The notes beneath the pieces were generated by a model. It searched no databases and was not told the DNA's origin. It saw nothing but the letters and a program-made list of their open reading frames with translations. The position numbers and the translations under genes were made by a program. From positions 1,054,001-1,118,000 of the forward strand of contig NZ_JAPEOR010000003.1 of the NCBI RefSeq assembly GCF_026341125.1: 64,000 bases of DNA. The letters are read 5' to 3'. Shown piece by piece: positions 27,377-35,492 of this stretch (its first letter is position 1; every line of letters begins with the position of its first letter). Source of the stretch: Streptomyces sp. NBC_01142 (GTDB taxonomy: Bacteria > Actinomycetota > Actinomycetes > Streptomycetales > Streptomycetaceae).

Positions 27377-27946
27377 TCACGACCAGACGAGTCGACCTTC
27401 GGCGACCTCACAGACCGGGTAGCTGCCATCGGCGATCTTCGTCAGTATCTCCGCTACGGAGTCGAAATAGTGGGCCATCGATTCGTACTCGCCCGTGACC
27501 GTGATCTCACCCACGAACCAGCTGCCGACGCGCCCGTCCCGCACATCGATGAACTTTCCCATCCAGCCGTCCTGGTCCGAAAGGAACGGGATCCACTCAT
27601 TACGCCAGAACGGATTGCCCGGCTGGTCCGGAGGGTCGAATCCACCGGGCCTGGAGCGGTTCGCGTAGAGCTTCTCCATCGCCCGGACGCCCAGAAAGAA
27701 GCTCCCCTCGTCCGGGAACCCGTCGAAGCCGCAGCATGCCACTTCGTCGTCGACATCTTCCTCAGGCAGATCCAGATTGTTCTGCAACAGCCACGTCCGC
27801 AGATCCCCAGGGAGGGAGATGCCCATTCGTTCCTCGGCGGCCGCGAGCATCTGCTCCGTAGCGGGCCCTGGCAGATCCGCGTGATCAGCCGGGGCGTGCT
27901 GCTGAAGAAGAGTCATCACGCGAGACCAACTCTCAGCCACACTCAT
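27377..27946 (-). CDS. SMI1/KNR4 family protein (element cargo)
   Basis: A 189-residue protein with the SMI1/KNR4 (SUKH) domain: AEERMGISLPGDLRTWLLQN, DGFPDEGSFFLGVRAMEKLY, then NEWIPFLSDQDGWMGKFIDV and a C-terminal YFDSVAEILTKIADG. SUKH proteins often serve as immunity proteins against contact-dependent or secreted toxins. No toxin gene is beside it, so it could protect the host against others or act as an orphan antidote. It is transcribed opposite to the recombinase genes and lies fully inside the element. Confidence 0.85.
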   Translation of the reverse strand: MSVAESWSRVMTLLQQHAPADHADLPGPATEQMLAAAEERMGISLPGDLRTWLLQNNLDLPEEDVDDEVACCGFDGFPDEGSFFLGVRAMEKLYANRSRPGGFDPPDQPGNPFWRNEWIPFLSDQDGWMGKFIDVRDGRVGSWFVGEITVTGEYESMAHYFDSVAEILTKIADGSYPVCEVAEGRLVWS

Positions 27947-28195
27947 TGCCCTCTGCCCTCTCTGCACAAATGCCTCCTTCCGACCGTGTCACGGCCGAGG
28001 CTGCGAAGTGCCGACCGGAGGACCTTGCAGGGATAGTACTTCGAGCATGCTTCCTGGCCCCCTCCCCAGTGGCAAGACTGAAAACGTTCACTGCCCCGGG
28101 CACATAAAACGTCATGCACTTCGACACCGAATCAGTCGGAACCGAGCCGTACACAGCCGAGGATCCCGGGCGGCCGGGCCAAGTTCGTGGTGCCA

Positions 28196-28223
28196 GCGCC
28201 TCAGTAATCGCGAACTCAGGCGC
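28196..28223. repeat. Right terminal inverted repeat with recombinase core-like arms
   Basis: The right end is GAACTCAGGCGC (28212-28223). Just inside it lies GCGCCTCAG (28196-28204), which with CTCAGGCGC (28215-28223) forms 9-base inverted arms with one mismatch around a 10-base spacer, like the two-arm core sites bound by tyrosine recombinases. I do not see such a pair at the left end. Confidence 0.6.
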
Positions 28224-28332
28224 TTTAGTCGGCGACTACATCGGAGACAGCACCCGAGCCGAAATCGCCTACGCGCGGTCGCTGGGCAAGCCCGTGCGGT
28301 TCACGCACCCCGAAGTCGACCCTGACGCCTGA
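28224..28332 (+). pseudogene. Nucleoside-deoxyribosyltransferase-like gene, 3' part
   Basis: The rest of the gene that begins at 23699: after the element end the frame reads VGDYIGDSTRAEIAYARSLG, then KPVRFTHPEVDPDA and a stop. AAT-GT from the left flank and C-GGC-GAC-TAC from the right flank rebuild codons N-V-G-D-Y, as expected for an uninterrupted family member. It has no start of its own apart from reading frames inside the element. Confidence 0.8.
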
Positions 28333-28435
28333 CCGCCCGCTGCCACCTCGACAACCAGGGCCGGCAGCCCGCCGCCTGACCGTCTCGCGGTGGCTTTGGC
28401 CGCCGCCCACCCCACACCCTCCGCAGGCATCCCTT

Positions 28436-28463
28436 GGACTTGATCATCTGGACGATCAAGTCC
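28436..28463. repeat. 10-bp inverted repeat
   Basis: GGACTTGATC and GATCAAGTCC around an 8-base loop. It lies between the end of the split gene and the terminator of the HxlR gene, and may be a second terminator stem. Confidence 0.5.
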
Positions 28464-28472
28464 TGTGTCGGG

Positions 28473-28503
28473 GCGGGGAGTCACCGAAGTGACGACTCCC
28501 CGC
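28473..28503. terminator. Hairpin terminator between convergent genes
   Basis: GCGGGGAGTC and GACTCCCCGC form a perfect 10-bp stem; inside, CAC and GTG extend it with a CGAA tetraloop. It lies 35 bases past the stop of the minus-strand HxlR gene and can also stop plus-strand transcription. Confidence 0.7.
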
Positions 28504-28537
28504 GAGTGTCACTGCCTCCTGCATTCGGAGCAGCAGA

Positions 28538-28930
28538 TCATTGGGCTGGGGATTCGGCGGTGACACGGGCCCGGGCCCCTTCGATCTCGTTGATGTGGGC
28601 TTCCGTCCATTGCCGGAGCGCGGTGATGGGCTCAGCAAGGCTCTCGCCGAGCTCGGTCAGGTTGTACTCGACCCGGGGCGGGATGGTCGGGTGCACCGTG
28701 CGGGTGATGAAGCCGTCAGCCTCGAGACTGCGCAGTGTCTGGGTGAGCATCTTCTGCGAGACGCCCTCGATCCGTCGGCTCAAGTCGGTGTAGCGCATGG
28801 TGCCTTCGAGGAGGGCGTCGACGACCAGGATCGTCCACTTGCCGGCGATGTGGTCAAGGACCTGGCGCGTCGGGCACTTCGCGGAGTAGGCGTCGGCCGG
28901 TAGTCCGGAGGATTCCACCACGGTCTTCAT
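28538..28930 (-). CDS. HxlR-family transcriptional regulator
   Basis: A 130-residue winged-helix regulator: CPTRQVLDHIAGKWTILVVD, the DNA-binding RRIEGVSQKMLTQTLRSLEA and the wing DGFITRTVHPTIPPRVEYNL are typical of HxlR. The single Cys near the N-terminus (about residue 19, SAKCPTRQV) is where thiol-sensing members have their redox cysteine. It lies divergent to a nitroreductase gene with 68 bases between the starts, the classic arrangement for local control. An ATG 7 codons earlier (28951) is possible. Confidence 0.85.
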   Translation of the reverse strand: MKTVVESSGLPADAYSAKCPTRQVLDHIAGKWTILVVDALLEGTMRYTDLSRRIEGVSQKMLTQTLRSLEADGFITRTVHPTIPPRVEYNLTELGESLAEPITALRQWTEAHINEIEGARARVTAESPAQ

Positions 28931-28944
28931 ATCGGGAGAGTAGC

Positions 28945-28985
28945 GCACCAAAAGGTGCCCTCTTCCCTATGGAGAGTCCCTCTCC
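28945..28985. promoter_or_regulatory. Operator-like palindromes between the HxlR and nitroreductase genes
   Basis: GCACC-AAAA-GGTGC (28945-28958) and GGAGAG-TCC-CTCTCC (28971-28985) both fall in the 68-base divergent gap. Dimeric HxlR regulators bind such sites. Which box is used cannot be decided by eye. Confidence 0.5.
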
Positions 28986-28998
28986 AATAGTGAGTGTC

Positions 28999-29670
28999 AT
29001 GACGAATCGCATGCTCTCTGTCGCGGACGCGATCCGCACGCGCCGCACCGTGCGCCACTATCAGCCCGATCCGATCCCGGAAGCCGCCCTGTCATCGTTG
29101 CTCGAACTCGCCGTCGAAGCGCCTACCAGCTGGAATCTGCAAGACCGGTCGATCGTCGTGGTCGCCAGCGACGAGGGTCGCGAAAGGCTCGCCCGGGCCA
29201 CCGGTGGACAGCCGCAGCCGCAGGAAGCCCCCGTCGTGCTGGTCTTCGTCGCGGAGCCGCAGTCCTGGCGTGACGACCACAGCGACATCTACGACCGCGC
29301 CCGGCGCGACGGAGCATGGAACGACGACTTCATCGCCATGTTCTCCGCGGCATCGACAACGTTCCAGGAAGACCTCGACAAGCGCGGTCTTCTCCGCGAG
29401 TACGCGGTCAAGGACGCAATGATCGCGGCCTCGTTCGTGATGCTCGCCGCGACCGAGATGGGCCTGGCGACGTCGCCGATGAACGGCTGGGACGAGGACA
29501 AGGTGAAGAAGGTGATCGGGATCGACGACCGCGACGACCTGGCCATCGCACTGCTCGTGTCCGTCGGCTACCCGGCGGAGGAACGGCGCCATCCCGGCCG
29601 GCGTCCCCTGGAACGCAACGTCTTCTACGAACGGCACACTGCACAACAGAGCACCGCACACCTGGAATAG
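28999..29670 (+). CDS. Nitroreductase-family protein
   Basis: A 223-residue FMN-dependent nitroreductase fold protein: SVADAIRTRRTVRHYQPDPI carries the Arg pair that binds the FMN phosphate, APTSWNLQD the second FMN contact, then KDAMIAASFVMLAATEMGLA, MNGWDEDKVKKVIGI and the final GYPAEERRHPGRRPL. Members reduce nitro compounds, quinones or enones with NAD(P)H. It is controlled most likely by the divergent HxlR gene. ATG 28999 begins the conserved sequence; an upstream in-frame start at 28969 would overlap the operator. Confidence 0.85.
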   Translation: MTNRMLSVADAIRTRRTVRHYQPDPIPEAALSSLLELAVEAPTSWNLQDRSIVVVASDEGRERLARATGGQPQPQEAPVVLVFVAEPQSWRDDHSDIYDRARRDGAWNDDFIAMFSAASTTFQEDLDKRGLLREYAVKDAMIAASFVMLAATEMGLATSPMNGWDEDKVKKVIGIDDRDDLAIALLVSVGYPAEERRHPGRRPLERNVFYERHTAQQSTAHLE

Positions 29671-29704
29671 GCATCCTGCCCAACTCCGCGTCCGGGGACG
29701 GCAA

Positions 29705-29893
29705 GCAGGGTGTCCAAGATCGGCCTGTGAAGAATGACGAAGAATGACCAGGACGCCCTGCTGACTGCCTTGCACGTGAAGATCGACCACGACGACCTGG
29801 GGTTGGACCGGTGGATGGGCAGGCCACCCCGGTTGACGGACTCCGAGCTCGTCTGCCTGGTGGTCGCGCAGGCACTGCTTGGTTTCGCCTGCA
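29705..29893 (+). pseudogene. IS982-family 5' end remnant
   Basis: GGGTGTCCAAGATCG followed by TGTGA matches the region just before the transposase start in the IS982 copy at 22708-23677. It is followed by MTKNDQDALLTALHVKIDHD, RPPRLTDSELVCLVVAQALL and GF, the first 50 residues of a related transposase, then unrelated sequence. This copy lies in the opposite orientation to the first one. Confidence 0.7.
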
Positions 29894-30003
29894 CGCTCAT
29901 GGTGCGCGCCCGCACCGCCGCACAGCCCCGTCTCACCCGAGCATCGAAATCCGGTCAGCTCCCCACCAGTTGGCTCCTCAGCGACGCCTCATCACGCCAC
30001 CAG

Positions 30004-30759
30004 TCACTCGGTCCGCCGGCGGGGTTGGTGTGTCCCTGGAGTGTGTCCGAAGGTACGGCGGAAGACATCGATGAACGCACTGGCGGACGACCAGCCGCAC
30101 ATGTGTGCCACGGTGGTCACCGGCATGTTCTCGGCAAGCAGGACCAGGGCCTGGTACAGACGCAGTTGGGTGCGCCACTGCGGGAAGGTCATGCCGAGTT
30201 CGGCCTTGAAGAGGCGGGAGAGGGTGCGGTCGCTGGCGCCGACCTCCCTGCCCAGTGCGGCCAGGGTGCGGTCGTCGGCCGGATTCGTGCGCAGGATCTC
30301 GCACACTGCCTTCAGCTGAGGGGCGGTTGGGGAGGGCAGGTGCAGGGGCTGCTGGGGTGAGGCCCGCAGCTGGTCGAGCAACACGGCCCGCAGCCGCCCG
30401 CGTTCGGGGCTCTCGTCGTGAGGGGTATGCGTGTAGACGAGGATCAGTTCACGGAGGAGGGAGCCGACGGTCAGCACGGTCGGCTCGTCCAGGCCGAGCG
30501 GGTTGTCACTCGCGGGCAGGCCGACCAGGTGCAGTTCGAGTTCGCCGTGGGCCTGGTGGGCATGCACGGTGCCGGCCGGCACCCAGATGGCGCGAGTACC
30601 CGGCGCGATCCACGAGCCCGCGCTGGTCGTCACGGCCAGCACTCCCCGGCCTGCGTAGACGATCTGGTGGTCGTCGTGGCGGTGGGCGTCTATGGCGGCA
30701 CCGGGCGCCAGCCACTGGGTGCGGGTCGGCGCTACGGGCTCGTGGCGGATTTTCGTCAT
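30004..30759 (-). CDS. AraC-family regulator
   Basis: A 251-residue AraC-type activator. The N-terminal cupin domain has the metal-site-like HRHDDHQIVYAG and GTRAIWVPAGTVHAHQAHGE; the C-terminal domain has both helix-turn-helix motifs (GREVGASDRTLSRLFKAELG and AHMCGWSSASAFIDVFRRTF followed by GHTPGTH). This AraC type with a cupin domain often controls a neighbouring MFS gene. The MFS gene starts divergently only 40 bases away, so their promoters overlap. ATG 30759 begins the conserved sequence; longer frames run into the MFS gene. Confidence 0.88.
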   Translation of the reverse strand: MTKIRHEPVAPTRTQWLAPGAAIDAHRHDDHQIVYAGRGVLAVTTSAGSWIAPGTRAIWVPAGTVHAHQAHGELELHLVGLPASDNPLGLDEPTVLTVGSLLRELILVYTHTPHDESPERGRLRAVLLDQLRASPQQPLHLPSPTAPQLKAVCEILRTNPADDRTLAALGREVGASDRTLSRLFKAELGMTFPQWRTQLRLYQALVLLAENMPVTTVAHMCGWSSASAFIDVFRRTFGHTPGTHQPRRRTE

Positions 30760-30799
30760 TGACTGGCAGTTTATCGGAAGCGCGACACATTGCTCAGCG

Positions 30800-32047
30800 A
30801 TGACCATGGCCGATGTGCCAAGGAATAGAACGATCATCATGCTGTCGGTCGGCCATGCCTGCGTGGACATCTACCAAGGCGCTGTCGCCTCGCTCGTCCC
30901 GTTCTTCGTCGCCGAGCGCGCCTACAGCTACGCCGCGGTCTCGGGCATCGTGCTCGCCGCGTCTGTGCTGTCCTCGGTGGCGCAACCGGTGTTCGGTGCG
31001 CTCACCGACCGCTGGGCGATGCCCTGGCTCCTGCCGGTGAGTACGATCCTCGGCGGACTGGGTACAGCCCTGAGCGGTCTGAGTGGTTCCTACACTCTGA
31101 CGCTGGCGTTCGTGGCGGTGTCCGGTGTCGGGGTCGCCGCCTACCATCCCGAGTCCGCCCGCGTTGCGCGGCTCGTCAGCGAGGGCAGCCACAGCGCGAT
31201 GGGCTGGTTCTCCCTCGGTGGCAACCTCGGCTTCGCCGCCGCGCCACTCATGGTCACCGCCGTCGTCGCCTCCGGCGGTCTGCGCCTGTCGCCGCTGCTT
31301 GTGGTGCCGGCCCTCGCCGGCAGCGTGCTGTGCCTGCCCGTCCTGCGCGCACTGGAGAAGACAGTACGCGGCGGCTCCGGCACCGCGGTTGTGACGGGCG
31401 CGGACGACAAGGCCTCGTTCGTGAAGCTGTCGCTGGCCGTGGTCTGCCGGTCCATCGTCTTCATCGGCCTGAGCACGTTCATCTCGCTGTACGCCCAGCA
31501 GCGTCTGGGAGGCAGTACGGCAGCGGGCACCGCGGCGCTGTTCGTGCTCTATCTCGGCGGCGCTGTGGGCTCTGTGCTGGGCGGCAGCCTGGCCGACCGC
31601 TGGGACCGGGTCGCCGTCGCCCGTTGGTCGTACCTCGTCACGGTCGCCGCCGTCGCGGGGATCGTGTTCATACCCGGCCCGGCGATCTACGTGTTCGTGG
31701 CGCTGACCTCCGCCGGCCTGTATGTGCCCTTCTCACTGCAGGTCACCCTCGGCCAGGACTACCTGCCCACACGGGTGGGCACCGCCGGCGGGATCACCCT
31801 CGGGCTGACCGTCAGCATCGGCGGCCTGGTCAGCCCTCTCATCGGCAGTGTCGCCGACGCGACCTCCCTGCGTACTGCCCTGACACCACTGATCCTGATG
31901 CCCGCCCTGAGCTGGCTGTTGTTCCGCACACTGCCCGAACCCACCGCGCCGAAGCCCACGGCCGCGGCGCAGCAGACCGGAGACGCGGCGCAGCAGACCG
32001 GAGACGATACGGATGCCGAACTCTCTCCCGCGCGCGATCACCGCTGA
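30800..32047 (+). CDS. MFS transporter, fosmidomycin-resistance (Fsr) type
   Basis: A 415-residue, 12-helix major facilitator in the cytoplasmic membrane. The first helix region VGHACVDIYQGAVASLVPFF and the following GALTDRW loop, plus AAYHPESARVARLVS and GNLGFAAAPLM, are typical of Fsr-like drug:H+ exporters. It has a hydrophilic tail with a duplicated AAQQTGD. Its direct partner is the divergent AraC gene. Substrate unknown; fosmidomycin-like or other small antibiotics are only suggested by the family name. Confidence 0.85.
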   Translation: MTMADVPRNRTIIMLSVGHACVDIYQGAVASLVPFFVAERAYSYAAVSGIVLAASVLSSVAQPVFGALTDRWAMPWLLPVSTILGGLGTALSGLSGSYTLTLAFVAVSGVGVAAYHPESARVARLVSEGSHSAMGWFSLGGNLGFAAAPLMVTAVVASGGLRLSPLLVVPALAGSVLCLPVLRALEKTVRGGSGTAVVTGADDKASFVKLSLAVVCRSIVFIGLSTFISLYAQQRLGGSTAAGTAALFVLYLGGAVGSVLGGSLADRWDRVAVARWSYLVTVAAVAGIVFIPGPAIYVFVALTSAGLYVPFSLQVTLGQDYLPTRVGTAGGITLGLTVSIGGLVSPLIGSVADATSLRTALTPLILMPALSWLLFRTLPEPTAPKPTAAAQQTGDAAQQTGDDTDAELSPARDHR

Positions 32048-32140
32048 CAACCTGCACGTCCGGCAGCCGGACGACCGCAGCGGTCCGACGAGGCGGTGGC
32101 GCCGGGACACGACGCGGTTCCGGGACGGCCCCGGAACCGG

Positions 32141-32488
32141 TCAGTGGACGACGCTGAAGCTGCGCCACGGCAGGCTGCCGGGGGCGGTCACGTTCGAGGT
32201 GGTGGTGGGGACGTAGATGCCGACAGCTTCGTCGGTCTTCTGGCACTGCGGTGTCCGGTACAGGACGACGTCGACCAGGGTGTTGTTCTCCACGTGGGCT
32301 GCGCCGTGCGGGAGGCCGATCCTGTGGCAGCCCTGGACGGGGGTGTTCGAGTACGTAACCTCGACCGGGGAGTCGTGGGCACGGAAGCTGAGTGTGCCCA
32401 CGGTGGTCTTGCCGGCCGAGCAGGCCGTGGCCGTGAGCAGCAGCAGTGCCGCCCCGGTGATGACGCGGATACGCCGGCGGTGGGACAT
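32141..32488 (-). CDS. Small putative lipoprotein
   Basis: A 115-residue exported protein with a basic start (MSHRRRIR), hydrophobic stretch and lipobox-like TATAC (Cys 23). The mature part of about 90 residues has two further Cys (VQGCHRIG and TPQCQKTD) that may form a disulfide and reads as a beta-sandwich (VEVTYSNTPV, DVVLYRTPQC). Such proteins are common in Streptomyces and unassigned; DUF4232-like proteins are similar in size. The gene is alone on its strand. Confidence 0.65.
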   Translation of the reverse strand: MSHRRRIRVITGAALLLLTATACSAGKTTVGTLSFRAHDSPVEVTYSNTPVQGCHRIGLPHGAAHVENNTLVDVVLYRTPQCQKTDEAVGIYVPTTTSNVTAPGSLPWRSFSVVH

Positions 32489-32797
32489 GGTTCGGTCCTC
32501 GTCTGTGCGGTGATGGCCGCTGCCCTTGACCGCAGCCTGGCGTGCCGCGCGCCGGGAGGCATCCGGTGCGCACCCGCCGGGATGACGGCCGAAGGAGGGA
32601 GAACGCCCCGCGGCGCCGGGCGAGCTACCGCGGGCCTGCTGCCGGGGCAGCCGGATTCGGCCTCCGGGCCGCCGTCGTCACGACGCTGCGGCAGAGGAAG
32701 ACGGTGGCGTGCCCGTGCTGCGGCAGGTGTTCGCCATGGTCCTCAGCCTTCACCGTTCCTCGTCGGCCCCTCCCCGGCGTCGGCACAAAGGTCTCCC
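32489..32797. other. 309-base stretch without a gene
   Basis: The part next to 32488 should contain the promoter of the lipoprotein gene. Nothing else recognisable was found on either strand. Confidence 0.4.
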
Positions 32798-35302
32798 TCA
32801 GACGTCATCCGGGCGCCCTGACCGGCCGTACTCGGTGAGCAGAAGGGCGATGTCGTCGGCGCGGTGCGAGGAGCGCCGGGCGTCGTGCAGAAGCCGGTCG
32901 GCGAGTTCGTCCAGCGAGTCCGCGCGGCCGTGGGCCAGGGACGCCCGCAGACGGTCGATCCCCACGTCGATGTCGGTGCCGCGCTCCTCGACCAAGCCGT
33001 CCGTGTAGAGGGCGAGTACGGAGCCCGGTGGGAGGGCGATCAGGGTTCCCGGATAGGTGCTCGCACGATCCACACCGAGGAGAGGGCCGATATCCAGCTC
33101 GAGGACGTCGGTCGTCCCGTCGGGGCGGCGAAGCAGTGGCGGAGGATGGCCGGCACTGACGGCGTACGCCTGGTGGCTGCGGGGTTCGGTACGGATGTAG
33201 CAGCAACTGGCCAGCAGCCCGGGGTCGAGGTCGATGAGGGTCCGGTTGGCGCCCGCCAGCACCTCGCCGGGCGTGTGACCCACCGCTGCGAAGGCCCTTA
33301 CGGCGCTGCGAAGTTGAGCCATGGTGGCCGCGGCGGCGATGCTGTGCCCCTCCACGTCTCCGATGACGAGGGACAACTCGTCATCGGTGAGGATGACGTC
33401 GTACCAGTCGCCGCCGATGTCCATTCCGCTGGTGCCGGGCAGATATCGCGCGGCGGTGCGGACGCCCGGGACTGCCGGCAGCCGGTGCGGCAGGAGGGCC
33501 TGTTGCAGACCGCGGGCGAGAGCGAACTCCGAGTCGTAGAGCCGCGCTCGTTCCAGGGCCTGCGCGATCAGTCCGGCAAGTGCGGTGAGGACGCCGCGGT
33601 CCTTGGCGGTGAACGGATGGGTCTCGTCGAAGCCGAGAACGCAGGTGCCGACGGGGCGGCTGGAGGCGATCAGCGGCAGATATGCCCAGGAGTTCACCTC
33701 GCCCGTGGGGATGTCCGGGTATCCCTGGGAGAGGTCCTGCCGCGACTCGATGAAGAGCGGAGCCCCGGAGGTCAGGGCCTCCGTACCGGGCAGACGGGCG
33801 TGCAGAGGCACGCCCTCCAGCCAGTCGAGGAAATTCTCGTGGTGGCCGGTGTGGAACAGCAGGTGCATCGTTCCCTCACGGACCAGGTAGATCGCCAGCT
33901 GCTGGCCGCCGAAGGCAGGGAGAAGCTGGTCGGCGACGACGTCGCAGACTTCGCGGACGGTGACTGCCTCGGTCAGCGCGCTGCCCAGCTGCAGGACGTG
34001 ATACATGACGCCCAGGCGCGCCGGTGCGGCCGCGGGTGCCGGCACAGCCGACGGGGCAGGTGCTGTTGTCGCGGCCGGGGCGGCAGGTGCCCTCGCGGCC
34101 GGGGCAGGATGCCCCACGAGGACCACCCGGCCGGTCACCCCGTCCGCCTCCGGATGGAGGTAGAAGGCGAGCCACCGGTCGGGCGGGCGGCATGCAAGGA
34201 AGGAGACCGGCGCCTGCGAGATCATCGCCGACCGGTGCCGGTACTCGAAATCGGGGTCGGACAGCCACGGCAGCACGTCCCAGAGACACTGGCCCAGCAG
34301 CTCGTCGCCGCGCACGCCCAGCAGCTGCTCCGCGCTGTGGTTGGCGTAGCTGACCCGTCCGTCGGGAGCGAGGGAGAGGAGCCCGTCCCGCAGCCGCTCG
34401 ACCGCAGCGACGGCCGCACTGCCGGCCCGCGCGTCGACGACCGCGCCGACCAGATGGGTGCGCGCCCGCGCGTCGTCGATCTCCGGCGCGCGGCCCCACA
34501 ACTCGACGAAGCGGTGTCCGCCCCCGCCGTCCCCGCGATCTCGTAGGCGCAGGCGCCGCGCGATGATGCGGCCCTCGGCGGCTGCCGCGCGGGCCCCGGC
34601 CCGGAAGGCGGCCAGGTCACCGGGGTGCAGGCAGGAAGCAAGTGTTTCGGCTCGTCCGTCGAAAGCGCGCGGGTCGATACCGAAGATCTCGCAGAGCTCG
34701 TCGTCCACGGTGAAGGTGCCGGCGACGAGGTCCCAGTCGAACAACCCGACCCGCACAGCCGATTCCGAGGGAGCCGGGGACTCGACGGGAGCCGTCCGCG
34801 CGTCGCACTCGAGGGGGTCGCCGGTACGGGCCCGGAGGGCGGCGAGGGAAGCGCCGAGTCGGTTGGCGATGGTGCGCACCTGGCGGCGCTGCGCCTTGGA
34901 CAGCCCTTCGCCACCCTGAGACGCCCCCCAGACGACCGCCAGTGCCCCGAAGGTCTCCCCGCCCGCGCACACCGGCACGGAGCAGGAGCCGAAGGCGTAC
35001 GGCAGAGCCACCGCGAGCTGGGGAAACCGGCGCATCGTCTCGTCGGCGCCGGTCAGGTGGATGGTGCGCCCGGAGCTGTACGCCACGGCGACCGGGATGG
35101 GGCTGCTCACCGGAATGAGGCGCCAGCCGCCCAGCAGGGAGGGCGGCACTCCGCACGTCGCGGCAAGCACGATCGAGCGGCGGTCGCCGGAGCGGAGAAA
35201 GACACTCCCGGCGCGCGTGCCAGTTCCTGTGACGGCTTTGACCACGGCGGCAGCAAGCAGATCCTCGCGCTCCGCAGTCTCACCGGCGATCGTCCCGCGC
35301 AT
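32798..35302 (-). CDS. Multi-sensor SpoIIE/PP2C serine phosphatase
   Basis: An 834-residue signalling protein. Domains from the N-terminus: GAF-like (about 10-160), PAS (about 185-290, VGLFDWDLVAGTFTVDDELC), second PAS (about 300-400, DGRVSYANHSAEQLLGVRGD), an Ala/Pro linker (about 400-430), GAF (about 435-590), and a SpoIIE-type PP2C phosphatase (about 600-825) with the metal-binding GGDWYDV, VIGDVEGHSIAAAATMAQLR, YAVSAGHPPPLL and the final DDIALLLTEY. Such proteins dephosphorylate anti-sigma antagonists in Streptomyces sigma-factor switches. It lies next to the lst operon but reads in the same direction with a terminator between, so a direct link is not implied. Confidence 0.9.
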   Translation of the reverse strand: MRGTIAGETAEREDLLAAAVVKAVTGTGTRAGSVFLRSGDRRSIVLAATCGVPPSLLGGWRLIPVSSPIPVAVAYSSGRTIHLTGADETMRRFPQLAVALPYAFGSCSVPVCAGGETFGALAVVWGASQGGEGLSKAQRRQVRTIANRLGASLAALRARTGDPLECDARTAPVESPAPSESAVRVGLFDWDLVAGTFTVDDELCEIFGIDPRAFDGRAETLASCLHPGDLAAFRAGARAAAAEGRIIARRLRLRDRGDGGGGHRFVELWGRAPEIDDARARTHLVGAVVDARAGSAAVAAVERLRDGLLSLAPDGRVSYANHSAEQLLGVRGDELLGQCLWDVLPWLSDPDFEYRHRSAMISQAPVSFLACRPPDRWLAFYLHPEADGVTGRVVLVGHPAPAARAPAAPAATTAPAPSAVPAPAAAPARLGVMYHVLQLGSALTEAVTVREVCDVVADQLLPAFGGQQLAIYLVREGTMHLLFHTGHHENFLDWLEGVPLHARLPGTEALTSGAPLFIESRQDLSQGYPDIPTGEVNSWAYLPLIASSRPVGTCVLGFDETHPFTAKDRGVLTALAGLIAQALERARLYDSEFALARGLQQALLPHRLPAVPGVRTAARYLPGTSGMDIGGDWYDVILTDDELSLVIGDVEGHSIAAAATMAQLRSAVRAFAAVGHTPGEVLAGANRTLIDLDPGLLASCCYIRTEPRSHQAYAVSAGHPPPLLRRPDGTTDVLELDIGPLLGVDRASTYPGTLIALPPGSVLALYTDGLVEERGTDIDVGIDRLRASLAHGRADSLDELADRLLHDARRSSHRADDIALLLTEYGRSGRPDDV

Positions 35303-35444
35303 AATCCCAGTGTGCGCAGAGCCGGCCCCACCGGCCCACTACGGCAACCCAGCGAGACATGCTGATCACAGATCGCAGCGCGCCGGCCGTGCCCGGGCGG
35401 GGCCGGCATCGGCGCGGTCCTGACAGATGTCAGAGGTGTGGTGC

Positions 35445-35482
35445 CCATGCGCCGGCTCGGGCCGGGCCGGGCCGGCGCATGG
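35445..35482. terminator. Hairpin terminator of the lst operon
   Basis: CCATGCGCCGGC and GCCGGCGCATGG form a perfect 12-bp stem around a 14-base loop, 11 bases past the stop of lstF. Confidence 0.75.
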
Positions 35483-35492
35483 ATGGCTCGCG

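Larger units (their letters stand above)
23992..28223. mobile_element. 4.2-kb tyrosine-recombinase element inserted in a gene
   Basis: The element is defined by the two halves of the interrupted gene and by perfect 12-bp inverted ends (GCGCCTGAGTTC at 23992, its complement ending at 28223). It carries, in order, a tyrosine recombinase (24165-25226), an XRE protein (25245-25565), a zinc-finger/recombinase-like protein now broken (25562-27279), and a minus-strand SMI1/KNR4 cargo gene (27377-27946). Apart from a short GT shared by both junctions, no long target duplication is seen, as expected for a tyrosine-recombinase element. The two-recombinase layout recalls Tn554-type transposons. Confidence 0.7.

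Noticed and set aside
32864..34546. 560-codon plus-strand frame opposite the SpoIIE phosphatase
   Set aside because: No motif or start signal; the minus strand shows a complete multi-domain phosphatase.
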